Source of the DNA: Isoetes taiwanensis
Lineage: Eukaryota > Streptophyta > Lycopodiopsida > Isoetales > Isoetaceae
DNA length: 64,000 nucleotides
NCBI GenBank assembly: GCA_021234155.1
Contig: JAJEKV010000056.1
Span: 2,465,330 to 2,529,329, forward strand
Direction: 5' to 3'
Below, piece by piece: positions 44,114 through 56,843 of this stretch. Below the pieces are notes generated by a model, which was not told where the DNA came from, ran no database searches, and saw only the letters and a program-made list of their open reading frames with translations. A program made the position numbers and the translations under genes. The stretch's first letter is position 1. Each line of letters opens with the position of its first letter.

Positions 44114-45718
44114 TTGCACCAGCTTTATGATGGGATTTATGCTGCACTGCCTTATGAGGATCGGCGGGTAGCTAGCACTATGGGAGTTAAGCAGGGCTGC
44201 CCGTTGTCTCCAACGCTGTTTGGGTTGTACATTGATAGCTTGGAGACGTGGATGCAAAGACCATGGGGGGAGCCGAGTGCAATTATCCGATGCGACCTCT
44301 CGTGGAGCCGCTTACTATATGCGATGATGTAGCTTTGCTAGCTCACACCGCGCCAAAGCGATGCTGAAGATTTGGATGCCCCTCGGGGTTCTGTGGGGCA
44401 ACGGGAATGACAAAGTGAACTTGCACAAAACTAAGCTTCTCGCGATCCCCTCGTCCTCGCAACACCCTATCCCTGAGTTCTATTACAGGGGGCGGGGAAG
44501 TGGAGATGGTGCGAGCTTCAAGTATCCGGGAATTGATTTCACTACTAACATGCCGTGGGATGAGTGTGTGGAGAGAAGAGCCGCGTCTTGTTTGAAGGCT
44601 TTATATGCAAAGGCAAAACGCGTGTTGCCTGATAGATCTCTGATCGGGCGAGGAGAGCACACCGCTTAGAGCTTTGGTTGAGCCGGTGCTGCTATATGGG
44701 GTGGAGGTTTGGGGCCCAAAGAAGCTAGCAAAAATACATGGGATAGGTTGGAAAGGGTGCGTAGAAGCTTTCTTGACATATAACTTGGGAGTGAAGGACA
44801 CCGCATCGTGACGATTTTGTTGTATGAGACGGGGTTCGCCTTTCAAAGATTCGATACGCTATGCGAAGGCATCTTACTTGCTTCCATAAGGTGGATGGGA
44901 TGGATGAGCATCGCTTGCCCCCACAAAGCCGTGTTGTTAACGCAGGCCCCCAAAATTGAAAGAGGGTATGGCACGAGCACCGTAAGGGATGGTTTAGGAG
45001 GTGGTCTATGGATTACCAAATGATGGTGGCACCGCGCATTCTCGATGCGCTTGAGAATGGGCAATTGGATGCGGGCTATGCCGCCACTGCGGGAATGCCT
45101 CTACTCTTGCAAAGCCCAAGACGAGCACTATCACGCTCAGATTAATCCCAGCCTTGAGCATGGACCCCATCGGTGCTTGAAAGCACACATCTCTCGTGGA
45201 AGAAACGGAGAGCTATTGCCGCCATAAGGACGGGTTCCCATTACCTCGCAATTGAGACAGTCACCCGGGGGTGAATGGCGGGGCCCTGGATCCCCTGGGG
45301 AGGAGAGGATATGTCGGTGTTGTGAGATGCACGTGATAGAGGATGAGCACCATGCCCTCCAAATGGTGCCCAAAGATATGCCCATGTCCGGCAAAGGTGC
45401 ACCGATCTTAGATGCTCCGACACACCGCTACATCGCTTACTTTCGATCACCTATGGTAGCGCGACCGGGAGCTTACATCCCCGCAGCCATTTCGGCCGTC
45501 AGACTTGCTCTTCTGGGGCATGGTATTTGAGAGCCTACTGTTAGGGTTTTTCCTCCCAAGTGGGGGTTTTTTCATCCCGGTAGTAGGGTTCTACTATACA
45601 GTTACATTGTTTGTTTTTGGTGTTGGGGTTTTTGGCTTTTTTGCCTGTTCTGTGCCGTCTCATAGGCCTCTGGCCTCCGTGGACGTTAAAATAAACTTCC
45701 TTCCTTCCTTCCTTCCTT
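44114..45718 (+). mobile_element. LINE copy B, 5'-truncated sister of copy A
   Basis: Starts inside the RT (CTTTATGATGGGATTTATGC, matching copy A near 6,950) and runs to the same 3' UTR, the same AGGCC-TCT-GGCCT stem and (TTCC)n at 45,699-45,718. Copies A and B are close relatives across 1.6 kb. It carries independent indels; a one-base deletion destroys the YADD codons at about 44,317-44,328. It sits in the C-terminal region of a minus-strand LINE (45,719-46,590). Confidence 0.88.
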
Positions 45719-46719
<1,001 letters not shown>

Positions 46720-46778
46720 AAGTGAAGTGTGTATTGAGTCCTTGGGAGGCCTAAAAGGCCTAAAGACAAACCCAATTT

Positions 46779-49700
46779 TTAAGTACAATCATAAAAGAGC
46801 AGATGAGTCTCAGAATCCTCATCTTGCTCGTCACTCTCACTAAATGTGTCTTCTTCTTCGAGAAGACTATTCAATCTTTTTAAACAAATCTCTCTATATT
46901 GTAAAAGTTCTATCAAGTAGGCACTAGTTTTCTCTCCTTCCAATAGGAAAAAGCTTTGGAGATCATCAGCTATTATACCATGTTGGACACGTAGTAAATG
47001 GTAAGCCCCACATTTAAGTAGTGTATGAGTTTCATCTTCCACTTCTTCTTCCCCACAAACTTTGCACCATCTCTCTGACCTCGGAACTATATGCCGCCAT
47101 CTACCTGTTTCCACACCCAAGTGGTGCGAACTAAGGCGAATCCTGCCAAGTGTATGTCTTTTTTTTATCGAGATATTATCTTTTAGATAACTAGCAGCCG
47201 CCAGACCTGGATTCATGTGTTGCCTGTATAGGATCATCTTTGTTTTAGGCTGGGACCACATTTTCCTTTGGACCTTGTCGCGAATCCATTGCCTTAAATC
47301 CCCATCTACTATTATTGCCTCTTGCCATTGGATGTCCCATCTGCCAAGCCAGCATACCATATCATGAAACCAACCTTTTTCCTTATAAGCATTAAGAGCT
47401 TTGCATGGGAGCCTAGTGTTATCCATTTGAAACACTTTTTTCAGAAATTGGATACACCGTATCATGGCCTCTCCTTCTAAAGGAAGCAGGCCGCATTCTG
47501 CTAACATCATTGGGTAGGGAGTTTGTGATTTAACCCCCAATTCGAGCCTTATGAACTTCTTCAAAATCTGCTCAAGGTCATCCCATAAGCCTTGTGGAAG
47601 AGTAGGTCCCCAAATCTCACTTCCATACAATGCCACACTCTGTACTAACGATTCAAACAGGTTTCTTTTGAGTTGCCATGACCATAAATGTGCCTCTCTG
47701 CATAAGCTCTGCATGGCATAAAGAGCCTTGTGGCTCCCATCCACCCTTTGGGCAATGCAAGCATTCCATCTGTGGTTTCTATGGAAAATCAGCCCTAAGT
47801 ATTTATAAGAATCACAAATACTTACCGGATTATTCTTGTATCTAAAAGAGGTCACCTGCTTAAGCGCTCCTACAGTCATAACATTTGTTTTTTCCAGATT
47901 TACTTGCATCCCGGATGCATCACAAAAGCGGGCCAGCCCATCCAAATGTCGCTGCATACACTCCGAGGAGCGAGCAAAGATGACCACGTCATCTGCGTAC
48001 ATCAGTAACTGAATTACAAAGTCATGAAGCATAATACCTTCCACACAATTCTCATGTAACCAGCTTTCCAAACCATCAATAAATAAGCCGAACAAAGTAG
48101 GAGACATCATGCATCCTTGTTTAACTCCAATATTGCTCTCAATGTATGTTGAATTTTCAAGTGACAATGGGAAGGATAACTGTATCAAGACTTTCTCATA
48201 TAAGACCTGTGCTGCTTCCTTATATTGAATCGGAATATTAAGCTTATCCATTCGCTCCCATAATTTCTCCCTAGGCACCTTATCAAAGTCTTTTTTAAAA
48301 TCGACAAAGGCCACATAAACAGGTTTCTTCGTTCCCTTCACTGTATCAAATATAGTTTTCAATACTAGTAAATGGTCCAGAGTAGATCTACCAGCACGGA
48401 ACCCAGCTTGTGATTCAGCCCTCATGCCATTATCTTCTGCCCATGTGCTTATTTTAGTTTCCAAGATAGATGCCAGAAGTTTAGATAATAAACTGCCAAC
48501 CAAAATTGTTCTGTAGTTATTAATATCTTTGGTTGATCCACTTTTGTGTATTGGTATAACTCGATTGGCTTGCCATTCCAGGGGAAAACCATGTACCAAA
48601 GCTTTTGTGAATAGCCCAACCAGAATTGGGCAAAGTTCCGGGCCAGCCCATTTGAGGTGCTCTGCACAAAGGCCTTGTATGTCTCTTGCCTTCCCATTTG
48701 CTAATTTTCGTATCCCTTCTGTTACATCTTCCAAGGTGATCTCGAGGTCTGAGCTTATCTCCTTTCCGGTGTCAGGTATTACCCCTGGTTGATTGTACAA
48801 TCCTCTTACATATTCCCATAGAGTGTTTGCAGATACCGGGCAATCATTTGGGCGGTTTTTCCTCAGCGTACACCAGAAGCTTTTTGGATCAGATTTATAT
48901 TGGTGGCATAGATCTTCTTGTCTACACTGTACAAATTTTCTCTTTTTAGATCTTGCAATTCTTCTATATGCCTTTCTGTATTGGTCCTTGGCAGCCCCAT
49001 TGCTTTTCTTCCACTGTAATTTGGCATCACGGCATTCCTGATCATACCAGGACTTGCAAGGAAGTCCCTTTAGAGCTCTTCTTGACGTAAAGACATCTCT
49101 GGCTGAGTCGGAAAGCAAGTCACTTAGCTGCTTGCAAGCTCTTGATATATCCTCATCCCAAATAATTGTGCTCATGGCAGCCTCAACTTTCAACTGGTAA
49201 CACATGCGCAGGCCCTCTCTCATTCTATAACTGTAGCTGATATTTGTGTTTGGATGCGAAATTACCTTCTTATCCATCAACGTGATCACCAGAGGGCAGT
49301 GATCCGATTCGATTTGCTCTATGCCTACTTGAAAATCCACAAGTGTATCCAAGTTTTGGTCTGCCGTGATCAGATAGTCAACTGTGCTCCGCCCTCTGCA
49401 AGTATTTCTCTTAGAGTCCGGAAATCTAGATAAGCCATTGCATATGATCATATTTGTGCTACAGCATAAGGAAAGCAACTGTCTGCCCGATTTTGTGATT
49501 ATGGTATCCGATGAGCTTTTGTTCCATCCTTCCTTCATCAAATCCTTCTTGTCCATTTGAACCAGCCAGCATGGGTCCCCTGTGTCTGTATATATGGAAG
49601 CCTGTCTATCTCCTGTTCTACTGTTGAAATCACCAGCAAGAATCACTTTACCTTTGTTTTGAAAATGCATTATGTCCTGCTCTAATGTGAAGAACAGATC

Positions 49701-50096
49701 CTCCGAAGAGGCCTCAGATTCTATGTAAATCTTCTTATGTCTTGGAGCAAAATAGCAGATGGCAAAATAATATGAGAAGAGAGAACCACATACCTCAATC
49801 CACATGAATTGCCCATTTTTATCCGCTTTAATTCCCTTCACATGTTCCTTGTATTGTGGGCGCACATAACATGCTAGCCCGCCATTACCATTGTCCATAT
49901 TTTTAAACCTCTGATTTTTAACCGAATAGATCATTTCAAACCCAGGTAGAACTGGAAGAGAATACAAATCATGTTCTTTGGTTTCTGTAAAACAGATTAT
50001 GTCTACACCAACAAGTTGTTCCTGTATTGTTAAAACTTTATCCACAGTCAATCTATTAATATTCCAAACTACAATTTTGAGACCTCCCAGACATTC
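46779..50096 (-). CDS. LINE ORF2: endonuclease-reverse transcriptase
   Basis: About 1,105 codons counted from just after the ORF1 stop. The endonuclease starts at once with [11 protein letters not shown], then [27 protein letters not shown] (about residue 155) and [12 protein letters not shown] blocks include [66 protein letters not shown] and YADD (47,988-47,999, about residue 700). A C-terminal [19 protein letters not shown] zinc motif is near residue 1,010. No ATG precedes the endonuclease; the frame's first usual-looking start (50,051) is TTG and already lies inside the WNINRL motif. Expression therefore needs TAG readthrough, reinitiation or a non-AUG start. All catalytic residues that I can judge are intact. 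Confidence 0.9.
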
Positions 50097-50903
50097 CTAT
50101 TCTGATACAATCGCTTTCCCTTTCAACCATTTAACTTGCTGATTTTTCTGCTTTGCTTCTTTAAATTTTTGGATCTCCATTTTCTTCTCATTCATCTGTT
50201 CCTTTGTGAGGTCATCATTAACCCAAATGAATTTCCCTTTGAGAGTAAATCTCTGCTTCAATACCTGGTATTTTGCCTCTCTGTTAGGAAATTTCAGCAG
50301 AATATTGCGGGTGCCTGCATCTTTTTTCCCCAATCTGAAAGCATCCAGAATCTCTATGTTCTGTACCTGCATCTCATCTCTCAGGAATTTCTGAACTACT
50401 TCTTTGGTGATCTCATTTTCTTTCTCCGGTAGACCAACAATCCTCAGATTTAAAGCCCTTTGTTTCCTCTCTTGGTTTTCCATGTATTCGTCAAGCATGG
50501 TTCGCAGGTTCCCAATTTCGTCCATTGCTGCTTCTGCCCCTGTATCAGAATTTTTCCCCTTCAGCTCGGTGATGTCTTCTTTTATTAGATTAACCTCTTC
50601 TTGCAATTTTCCAAAATGTGAGCGGAGGGCTTCATTTTCCCCTCTTAGACTCTTGATTTCCTCAAGCAATCGAGTTTCCCTTAGGGCAGCTTCATGGCGG
50701 AACTGGATCAATTCTGTCATTATTGAGTTCAGAGAAACTGAAGATTCCGGTGTCTCTTCATCTGATTCACGATTTTGGCTGTTCACAGCAGACTTTAGTT
50801 TCGTATTCAGCCGTTGATGTTGATCTGAAGTTTCACTATCCGTATCTGTGTCTATGGTCTTGGTAGCCTTCTTAGCTGGTTTCGGTCCCTTAGGAATGGC
50901 CAT
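50097..50903 (-). CDS. LINE ORF1: coiled-coil RNA-binding protein
   Basis: 268 residues from ATG 50,903 to TAG 50,097. A basic, S/T/E-rich N-terminus (MAIPKGPKPAKKATK) leads to a coiled coil (about residues 75-150, with ETRLLEEIKSLRGENEALRS) and then an RRM-like region (ALNLRIVGLPEKEN, FRLGKKDAGTRNILLKFPNR) and a basic C-terminus. It is organised like vertebrate-type L1 ORF1p, which trimerises and coats the element RNA. The open frame continues upstream through the (GA)n tract as SLSLSL; I chose the ATG after it because the tract belongs to the neighbouring LINE. The stop context is GAA TAG GAA, with ORF2 continuing in frame. Confidence 0.85.
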   Translation of the reverse strand: MAIPKGPKPAKKATKTIDTDTDSETSDQHQRLNTKLKSAVNSQNRESDEETPESSVSLNSIMTELIQFRHEAALRETRLLEEIKSLRGENEALRSHFGKLQEEVNLIKEDITELKGKNSDTGAEAAMDEIGNLRTMLDEYMENQERKQRALNLRIVGLPEKENEITKEVVQKFLRDEMQVQNIEILDAFRLGKKDAGTRNILLKFPNREAKYQVLKQRFTLKGKFIWVNDDLTKEQMNEKKMEIQKFKEAKQKNQQVKWLKGKAIVSE

Positions 50904-50947
50904 CGTATGTCCTAGAAGCAAAAGAGCAAAAGCGCCCACACTAGCGC

Positions 50948-50950
<3 letters not shown>

Positions 50951-51019
<69 letters not shown>
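50951..51019. repeat. (GA)n microsatellite, 3' tail of LINE D2
   Basis: About 34 AG units followed by (GTGAAG)n-like GTGAAGTGAAGTG, the 3' end of the next minus-strand LINE, and directly against the 5' end of the full-length LINE. Confidence 0.95.
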
Positions 51020-51022
<3 letters not shown>

Positions 51023-53914
51023 GAAGTGAAGTGAAGTGATTTGTATTATTTCGTCTTGTTAGACCATCAGGTCTATAAGACAGAGTACAACCATAAAACT
51101 TATCCAAAATCAAATATCATATCATCTGGCAAGCACTCATAATCAAGTTGCTCGCCGTCGCTCTCTTCTTCCTCGTCTCCACTGGATTCTACAATATGTT
51201 TGATTGCTGTCTCCCTCAGGGCCAACATATCAATTAAAAAACTACCTATTATAGTAGCTGGCATGTCGAAAAATTGTTGTAAATTAAGGATATTGAACCC
51301 AAACCTATCCCGCAGGGCTTGATATGCTGGACAAAATAGGATTGCATGTTCCTCATCCTCTATTTCATCTGACCCACATGCCTGGCACGTTCGGTATTCC
51401 CTCTGAATGTTAAACCACCTGCCAACTTCTACACTTAAGTGGTGCGCACTTAGCCTCATCCTGCAAATAGCATGCCTTTTTACTAAAGATAAGTTCTCAC
51501 CCAAGTACTTCATTACCTGTAGTGTTGGATTCATCTTCTCCCTATACTGCAGCATTTTGATACCAGGTGTGTGCCAAATTCTCGCTCGAACAGTGTCTCT
51601 TACCCAGTCATGTATTCGGTTCTTATTAAGTGCCAAGTCTTGAATCAAATACCCCATTTTCGTAGCCGTTCATACCATCGCATACCACCCCTTATCCATT
51701 GTCGCATTTAAGCTAGCCGCGGGTAACTTTCTTCCTCTAGCCCCCAATCCTGCTCAAATATGTTAAGAAACGCGGCATAAAGCTTCACATTCCAACGCAC
51801 CATACCACATTCTCGCCAACATCATGTCATACGGGGTCTGCATTTTAACTCCAAGCTCAGTGTATAAAAACTTTTTCTGCACTCGCTCTATTTTTTTCCA
51901 TAGCTCAAGTGAGAGTCCGGGCCCCCAGACTTCACATCCATATAACACTACTGTCTGTACTAGTGTTTTGAACAACATCTTTTTAGCTCAAAGTTCCAAA
52001 TATCGCCTTTAAGCATTTCCTTTGCATAGCAAATAACGCTTTCAGCCCTCCATTAACCCTCTCCGCTCCCACCGCTTTGATTCCACCTAAAGTGCTTGTC
52101 TACAATGAGCCCTAGATATTTGTAGGAGCTAGAAATCTCTACTGACTCCCCTTTATAAAAGAATGTATAGTTCTTATCCAGGTTTGTTCCAAATATCACA
52201 ATTTTAGTCTTTCCCAAATTGACTTTCATACCTGTTGCATCACAAAATGTCGATAATGTGTCCAGGTGTTTCTGCATCCCCTCTTTGCTGCGTGATAGCA
52301 ATACAATGTCATCCGCGTAGAGAAGCAAGAGAATGACATGCCCTGCAAGGCTTACCCCATCTCCCCCCTGCATGGTTATCCACCTCTCCAAATCATCTAT
52401 GAAAATGCCAAACAAAGTTGGCGATAAAGGGCAACCTTGCTTAACACCAGAATTGCTCTCCACTTGTACATCATTGTGATCAAAAGGGAATGATAGTTTT
52501 ACAATAACCTTCTCATATAACAACCTTACTGCATTTCTTAGTTGTTCTGGCACTGCAATTCGTTTCAAACTTTCCCACAAATTCCCCCGATGAACCATGT
52601 CAAACGCTTTGGTAAAATCTACAAATCCTGCAAACATAGGTTTTCTTGTCCCTTTTACTGTGTCTATCATGGCACGAAAGGTCACTAGGTGATCAGTAGT
52701 GCATTTTCTTGGCCTAAAGCCTGCTTGCCCCTTAGCTCGGGCATTATGCATCTCTGTCCATCCACTAATTTTACTTTCAATAATATTAGCAAATAGCTTT
52801 GCAAAGAGATTACTTACCATAATCATGCGATCATTATTCGGGTCGCGCTCATCACCAGCTTTATGTATGGGTACAACCCTGTTGATTTGCCATTCTGTGG
52901 GGAAACCTTCTTGCGTTGCATCATTAAACATCTGTGTTATTTTGCTTGCCACACCCCCTCCTGCCCATTTGAGCATTTCGGCCACTAGGCCCAATATATC
53001 TGCCGCTTTTCCGTTAGCCAGTTTATTCAACCCTTCACATACATCATTGATGGTAAATGAGAAATGGGTCCTGATTTTCTGTTGATTTTCCGGTATATCA
53101 TTAATGTGATAGAGACGTTGGACTTGTGTCACAAGATCCTCCAATTGCAGATGCTGCGCGTGTTTCTTCCTTTCTTTCATCTTTTTCCAAAACTTGTTAG
53201 GGTCGGTCACCAAGCTAATAACCATCTCCTCTTGCTTATGTCTCAAGAATGCCCTTTTCTTACATCTGACCAGCCTTTTGTAGCTTTTAATCAATTCCAA
53301 TCTGTACCCCCCCTGTGCACCTTTATATTGTTCCCTCTTAAGTTTGCATTCTTCATCGAACCACCCATTGCAAGGTAGCCCTTTTTCTCTCCTTCCTGAG
53401 CTAAAGCATGTATTTGCCGCCTCTAGCACCAAAGAGGTCAAAACCTCGCTTATCTTTGCAGCACCCTGTGGCCATGCTATGTCTCCCACACGTTGCTCGC
53501 AATATGCCATATATTGCTCTGCCTTTTTGTGATTCACCCGTATACCTGCTTTGCTAGTTTCCTTCTCCTGCTTAGTTTCCCCTGCTGCAGCAATGTGTGC
53601 TATCATTGGAACATGATCCGATTCTTTCCTAATGTCTGATATATGCAAGTATGTCACTTGCTCCGCAAATAGCTCCGATGCAATAAAATAATCCACGATA
53701 CTTTTTCCCTTACAGGTGCACTTATCAGTGTTTGCAAAACGCTTAACCCCATTATAAATCACCAAGTTTAGACCACTGCACATTCCTAATAAATGGTTCC
53801 CCATTGCTGTAGGCCACTTATCTGTATCTGATGTGATGCGATTCCAACCTGCCAGTTCTAACTCATCTTCATCCATTTGATTCATCCAGATAGGGTCCCC
53901 ACTACTACTTGCTA

Positions 53915-53919
<5 letters not shown>
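51020..53919 (-). mobile_element. LINE D2, 5'-truncated in the endonuclease
   Basis: Minus-strand LINE running from the second half of the endonuclease (near 53,919) to a 3' end reading CTTATAGACCTGATGGTCTA before (CACTTC)n and (TC)n. A 610-codon frame (52,053-53,885) covers part of the endonuclease and nearly all RT. The C-terminal part is frame-shifted (51,763-51,978 and 51,100-51,657). It is related to the full-length LINE but is clearly a different subfamily. Its truncated 5' end lies at another (GA)n tract. Confidence 0.88.
51100..53885 (-). pseudogene. LINE D2 endonuclease-RT (frame-broken)
   Basis: The largest frame starts after GDPIWMNQMDEDE, equivalent to [13 protein letters not shown] in the intact ORF2, and includes ESDHVPMI, FVDFTKAFDMVHR, GVKQGCPLSPTLFGIFIDD and YADD (52,308-52,319). 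After residue ~605 the frame breaks twice. The zinc motif CQACGSDEIEDEEHAILFC is in the last piece (51,100-51,657), which ends in an acidic tail. Without the N-terminal endonuclease half the copy cannot be autonomous. Confidence 0.88.
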
Positions 53920-53962
<43 letters not shown>

Positions 53963-53984
53963 TCGTCCACTGAGAGAGAGAGAG
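53920..53984. repeat. (GA)n tract with a 16-bp LINE terminus embedded
   Basis: AG units (53,920-53,956), then TTTTTATCGTCCACTG (53,957-53,972), then more AG units. The middle piece is the reverse complement of the terminal CAGTGGACGATAAAAA of the LINE group, so the tract is the tail of an insertion truncated to almost nothing. Confidence 0.7.
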
Positions 53985-55524
53985 TCTACTTTCCTTGCTC
54001 TAGAACTATATCAAGAATGAAAGGATATATTAAAATCTTCTTCTCATGTATATACACCAATTCCTTTCACCATAAATTCATAAATTGTGGGCCTGCATCG
54101 GCCAAGAATCAGCCTGACTTGTTCCACCTTTACAGGACCCTGAGCGGGAGAGATAAAAAAAAGACCTCATTATCTCATAGATTGAAATATTTCATCATGG
54201 ATGAAACCTTGATCGAGGTATGATGGAAAAGCATGATACCATAGCATTTAGAATCGACGCCTCAATCACCACCTAACAAATGTAAAATATGGTTGTTATG
54301 TTTAGTATAGAACCAAATAGAAATTGCAAATACCTTTTGCCACAAAGCATCTAATCCTCATTTTCCTATCCAATCTAGAAACATGTTTTAGTTAAATTAA
54401 AAAAAAAAGTACAATACATGTGCTACTTAAGAAGATACAGAATACATGTGCAATAAACTAGAATACATGTGCAATAAACTATCACCTGGTAGGCTTTCCG
54501 CACCATAGAAGTGTGTTTTTTTCACTTGCAACATGCCACAGCTTCGTAAGATCACTGGACAGAAGCAAGAATAGAAGCGAAAATTTGAACCTGATAAGCA
54601 ATGATCTGAGCAATATACAAACAAAAATGAAAGAGCTAAACAAATTCCACATTCTTCTTATACCTTCGTACCCCAGCCATGTTGGAAGAATAAGCTCAAA
54701 CTTCTGTTTTGCAGGTGCCAATACTTCATAATAGCTATATTGCAGGACAATGACACAATTCACTATTGTCAGGACAATGAGAAGCATAAAGATAATTAAA
54801 CCAATTCCTAAAAGTTGTATCTACTACTACATAATAACAAGTTGTTCAATGCTTTAAAAAGAATACCTCTCATTCTTCAGCAAAAGGCATGAGAAGATGA
54901 AAGTTCTTTTCAGTTTCGTCTAGGTTGTCAATCATGGCAACCCATATTCGTGATCCCAGAGAATGAGCTGCATCATTAGCTTTCCCAAACATGAAAAACT
55001 GATCTAAAACACCAAACAAAAAAACATTGAGCCCACTTCTAACCATGTGTTTGTAAAGTGTGAGAGACTGGCAATTCCTACTAAGCCATGCCACTTGAAT
55101 AGTTTAGGAACAGGAATATCGTTTAAAAAGGGATAAACATGTCCTTCTACTTCATCAACAACTTGACCTGAATCTCTGTGATAATATTTTCAATCACATG
55201 GAGAGCTACATAGCGCTTGAAAAAAACAAGAAATTCCTGTAAAGCTCTTCACAGCTTCTAGCTTCTGCAAGCAAAAGAATTCCATATAACAATATCACAA
55301 TTTCTGAAATGACATAAGAATAGTAAGGTGGTACAAATCTTTCCAGTTGCCAGATGGCACTACTTATGAAAAAATGGATGCAATATATATGACTCCACAA
55401 GTGCAACATGGAAAGAAGGCAACATAGCCAAAATATCTTTGACAGTAAGCCAATGTGTGAACTTACCATTTTAGATATTCAAAAGAACTTACGTACTTGA
55501 AGCTCATCCTATCCAGAGAAATTA
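53985..55524. other. No recognised gene; possible exon remnants
   Basis: Short minus-strand frames at 54.48-54.79, 54.87-55.09 and 55.21-55.47 kb. The middle one ends LGSRIWVAMIDNLDETEKNFHLLMPFAEE before a stop and has an exon-like look, but I cannot assign it. This lies 3' of the ATL gene. Confidence 0.3.
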
Positions 55525-55980
55525 TCACATCTTCATTCTGTTGATCTGTCTGGCCTCCCTGCTTGGAGATTCTACATCGATTTCCCGATTCAAACCTAGA
55601 ACAAAGTTGAACCTGCAAATCGGGCACGAATTATGCGAACAGAACCACACGTCTATGCAATTCACATGAAATATGTGCCTGCATCTAGGCAGAATTTGGA
55701 GTTTTTCTCCCTCTTCAAATTCCGTGAGATATACAGAGCATTCGGAGCTCTGAACATGGGATTCCAGACAAAATTTTGCAACCGGAAGCCTCTGTATCAG
55801 AATTTTATCAAGGCCCTGTCTAGGTTTTTTGCAATGGATTCTGGCTGCTTGAAGGGCAGCATTGATGTCATCTACGGAAGAACATTTCCATACATATAAT
55901 GCTACTAATCCAAGAAGTAAAAAAGCTACCACCAGCACGACCACTATTATAGTCAGACTTGCATTAAATCTGTAAAACAT
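55525..55980 (-). CDS. ATL-type RING-H2 finger protein with one altered zinc ligand
   Basis: 151 residues from ATG 55,980. A hydrophobic membrane segment (residues ~9-30) is followed by a GLD motif (GLDKILIQRLP, 56-66) and a RING-H2 (81-122): C81, Y84, C100, H102, H105, C108, C119, C122 with canonical spacing. ATL proteins are small membrane-anchored E3 ubiquitin ligases, intronless as here. The second zinc ligand, normally Cys (C-x2-C), is Tyr encoded by TAT at 55,729-55,731, one transition away from TGT. Metal binding at site 1 would be weakened or lost. The frame is otherwise intact and short for the family. It could be a diverging pseudogene, an RNA-edited gene or an assembly error. Confidence 0.85.
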   Translation of the reverse strand: MFYRFNASLTIIVVVLVVAFLLLGLVALYVWKCSSVDDINAALQAARIHCKKPRQGLDKILIQRLPVAKFCLESHVQSSECSVYLTEFEEGEKLQILPRCRHIFHVNCIDVWFCSHNSCPICRFNFVLGLNREIDVESPSREARQINRMKM

Positions 55981-56471
55981 GTAAGATGGAACAAAAAGAT
56001 TTGTAATTCTGGCAGCACCTGTGTCATTTGCGGACCAAGAAACAGGGGAGCTTGCTTCCGTATCCCTTTTTGCCCAATCTAAAAAACTTATAAAACTCAG
56101 AATTTTTTAGCAGATCTTACATTATCCGGCATCTGAAATCTTAAACAAGAGCAAGCTGTCATTTATTTACCAAATCAAACAGCGATTATCCATAGCTGAT
56201 AAACTCGAGCGATTTTTGGGAAGATCTCAGAACATTTTTAGCAAGTTTATGTCCGAGCTGATCCAAGCACGTACTATTTTTTTTACATTTTTAGCTTGAA
56301 TCTCTACACGGACCACTGGCAAAGACTGGGGGGAAAAAAAAAGGCTCGGATACAAGAAGGCCAAGCTCGTGCAATGATTTCCTTATTCCGGCGGCCATAG
56401 CCGAAGGAAAGAAAGCAACGGATTTATAAAGATGTCTGCTACATGATGCTACAGGAAGGCCCTTAAGTAAC
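55981..56471. other. Upstream region of the ATL gene
   Basis: Presumed 5' flank. No promoter element stands out. A T-run and a G/A-run near 56,280-56,340 are the only low-complexity features. Confidence 0.3.
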
Positions 56472-56580
56472 ATGTTGTGAAAAAGTAGCGTGCGACTCTT
56501 CAAAATGGTTGGAATTCAATAACACAATTTGATACGTGGCAAACAAACTAGGCTCACAGTTGAGATATCGTGATGCATAA
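56472..56580. repeat. Dispersed repeat, copy 2 (see 29,340-29,450)
   Basis: Matches the 29.34-kb copy from GTGAAAAAGTAGCGTG to GCATAACT with a short deletion (TGTGGAAA missing). Same orientation. Confidence 0.8.
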
Positions 56581-56843
56581 CTGTTTTTGCATAACTCTTG
56601 TCATTGTTAAAGATTATTGAGTCCTACATGCATATGCACAACAGCAAAAGGGAAAAAAGAAAGAGATGCAATGAAATTGCACTTTGAGTGCTTTTATTTA
56701 TAATATTTGAATACAATACTTAATTTTATACATAATATTTGAGTACTTTGAGTGTTCTGGATTGGGTCAAAACCCAAGCGTTTCTAATATTTATCAAAGG
56801 AAATAAGAATGTCAAAGAGGATTCATGATCTGCTCAATTGGTA

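Larger units (their letters stand above)
46720..50950 (-). mobile_element. Apparently full-length LINE with intact ORF1 and ORF2
   Basis: A 4.2-kb minus-strand element: a 47-bp leader (from 50,950), ORF1 (268 codons), one TAG, ORF2 in the same frame (about 1,105 codons), a ~60-bp 3' UTR with the AGGCC-TTTT-AGGCCT stem, and a (TC)n tail. Both frames are uninterrupted and the key endonuclease, RT and zinc residues are present, so it is a candidate for recent activity. (GA)n tracts bound it on both sides; the one at 50,951-51,019 is the tail of the next LINE. This is the best reference copy for the LINE group in the window. Confidence 0.88.

Noticed and set aside
50051-50053. TTG at 50,051 as the true start of LINE ORF2
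   Set aside because: The endonuclease motif [11 protein letters not shown] begins upstream of it, so the protein must extend at least to the ORF1 stop.
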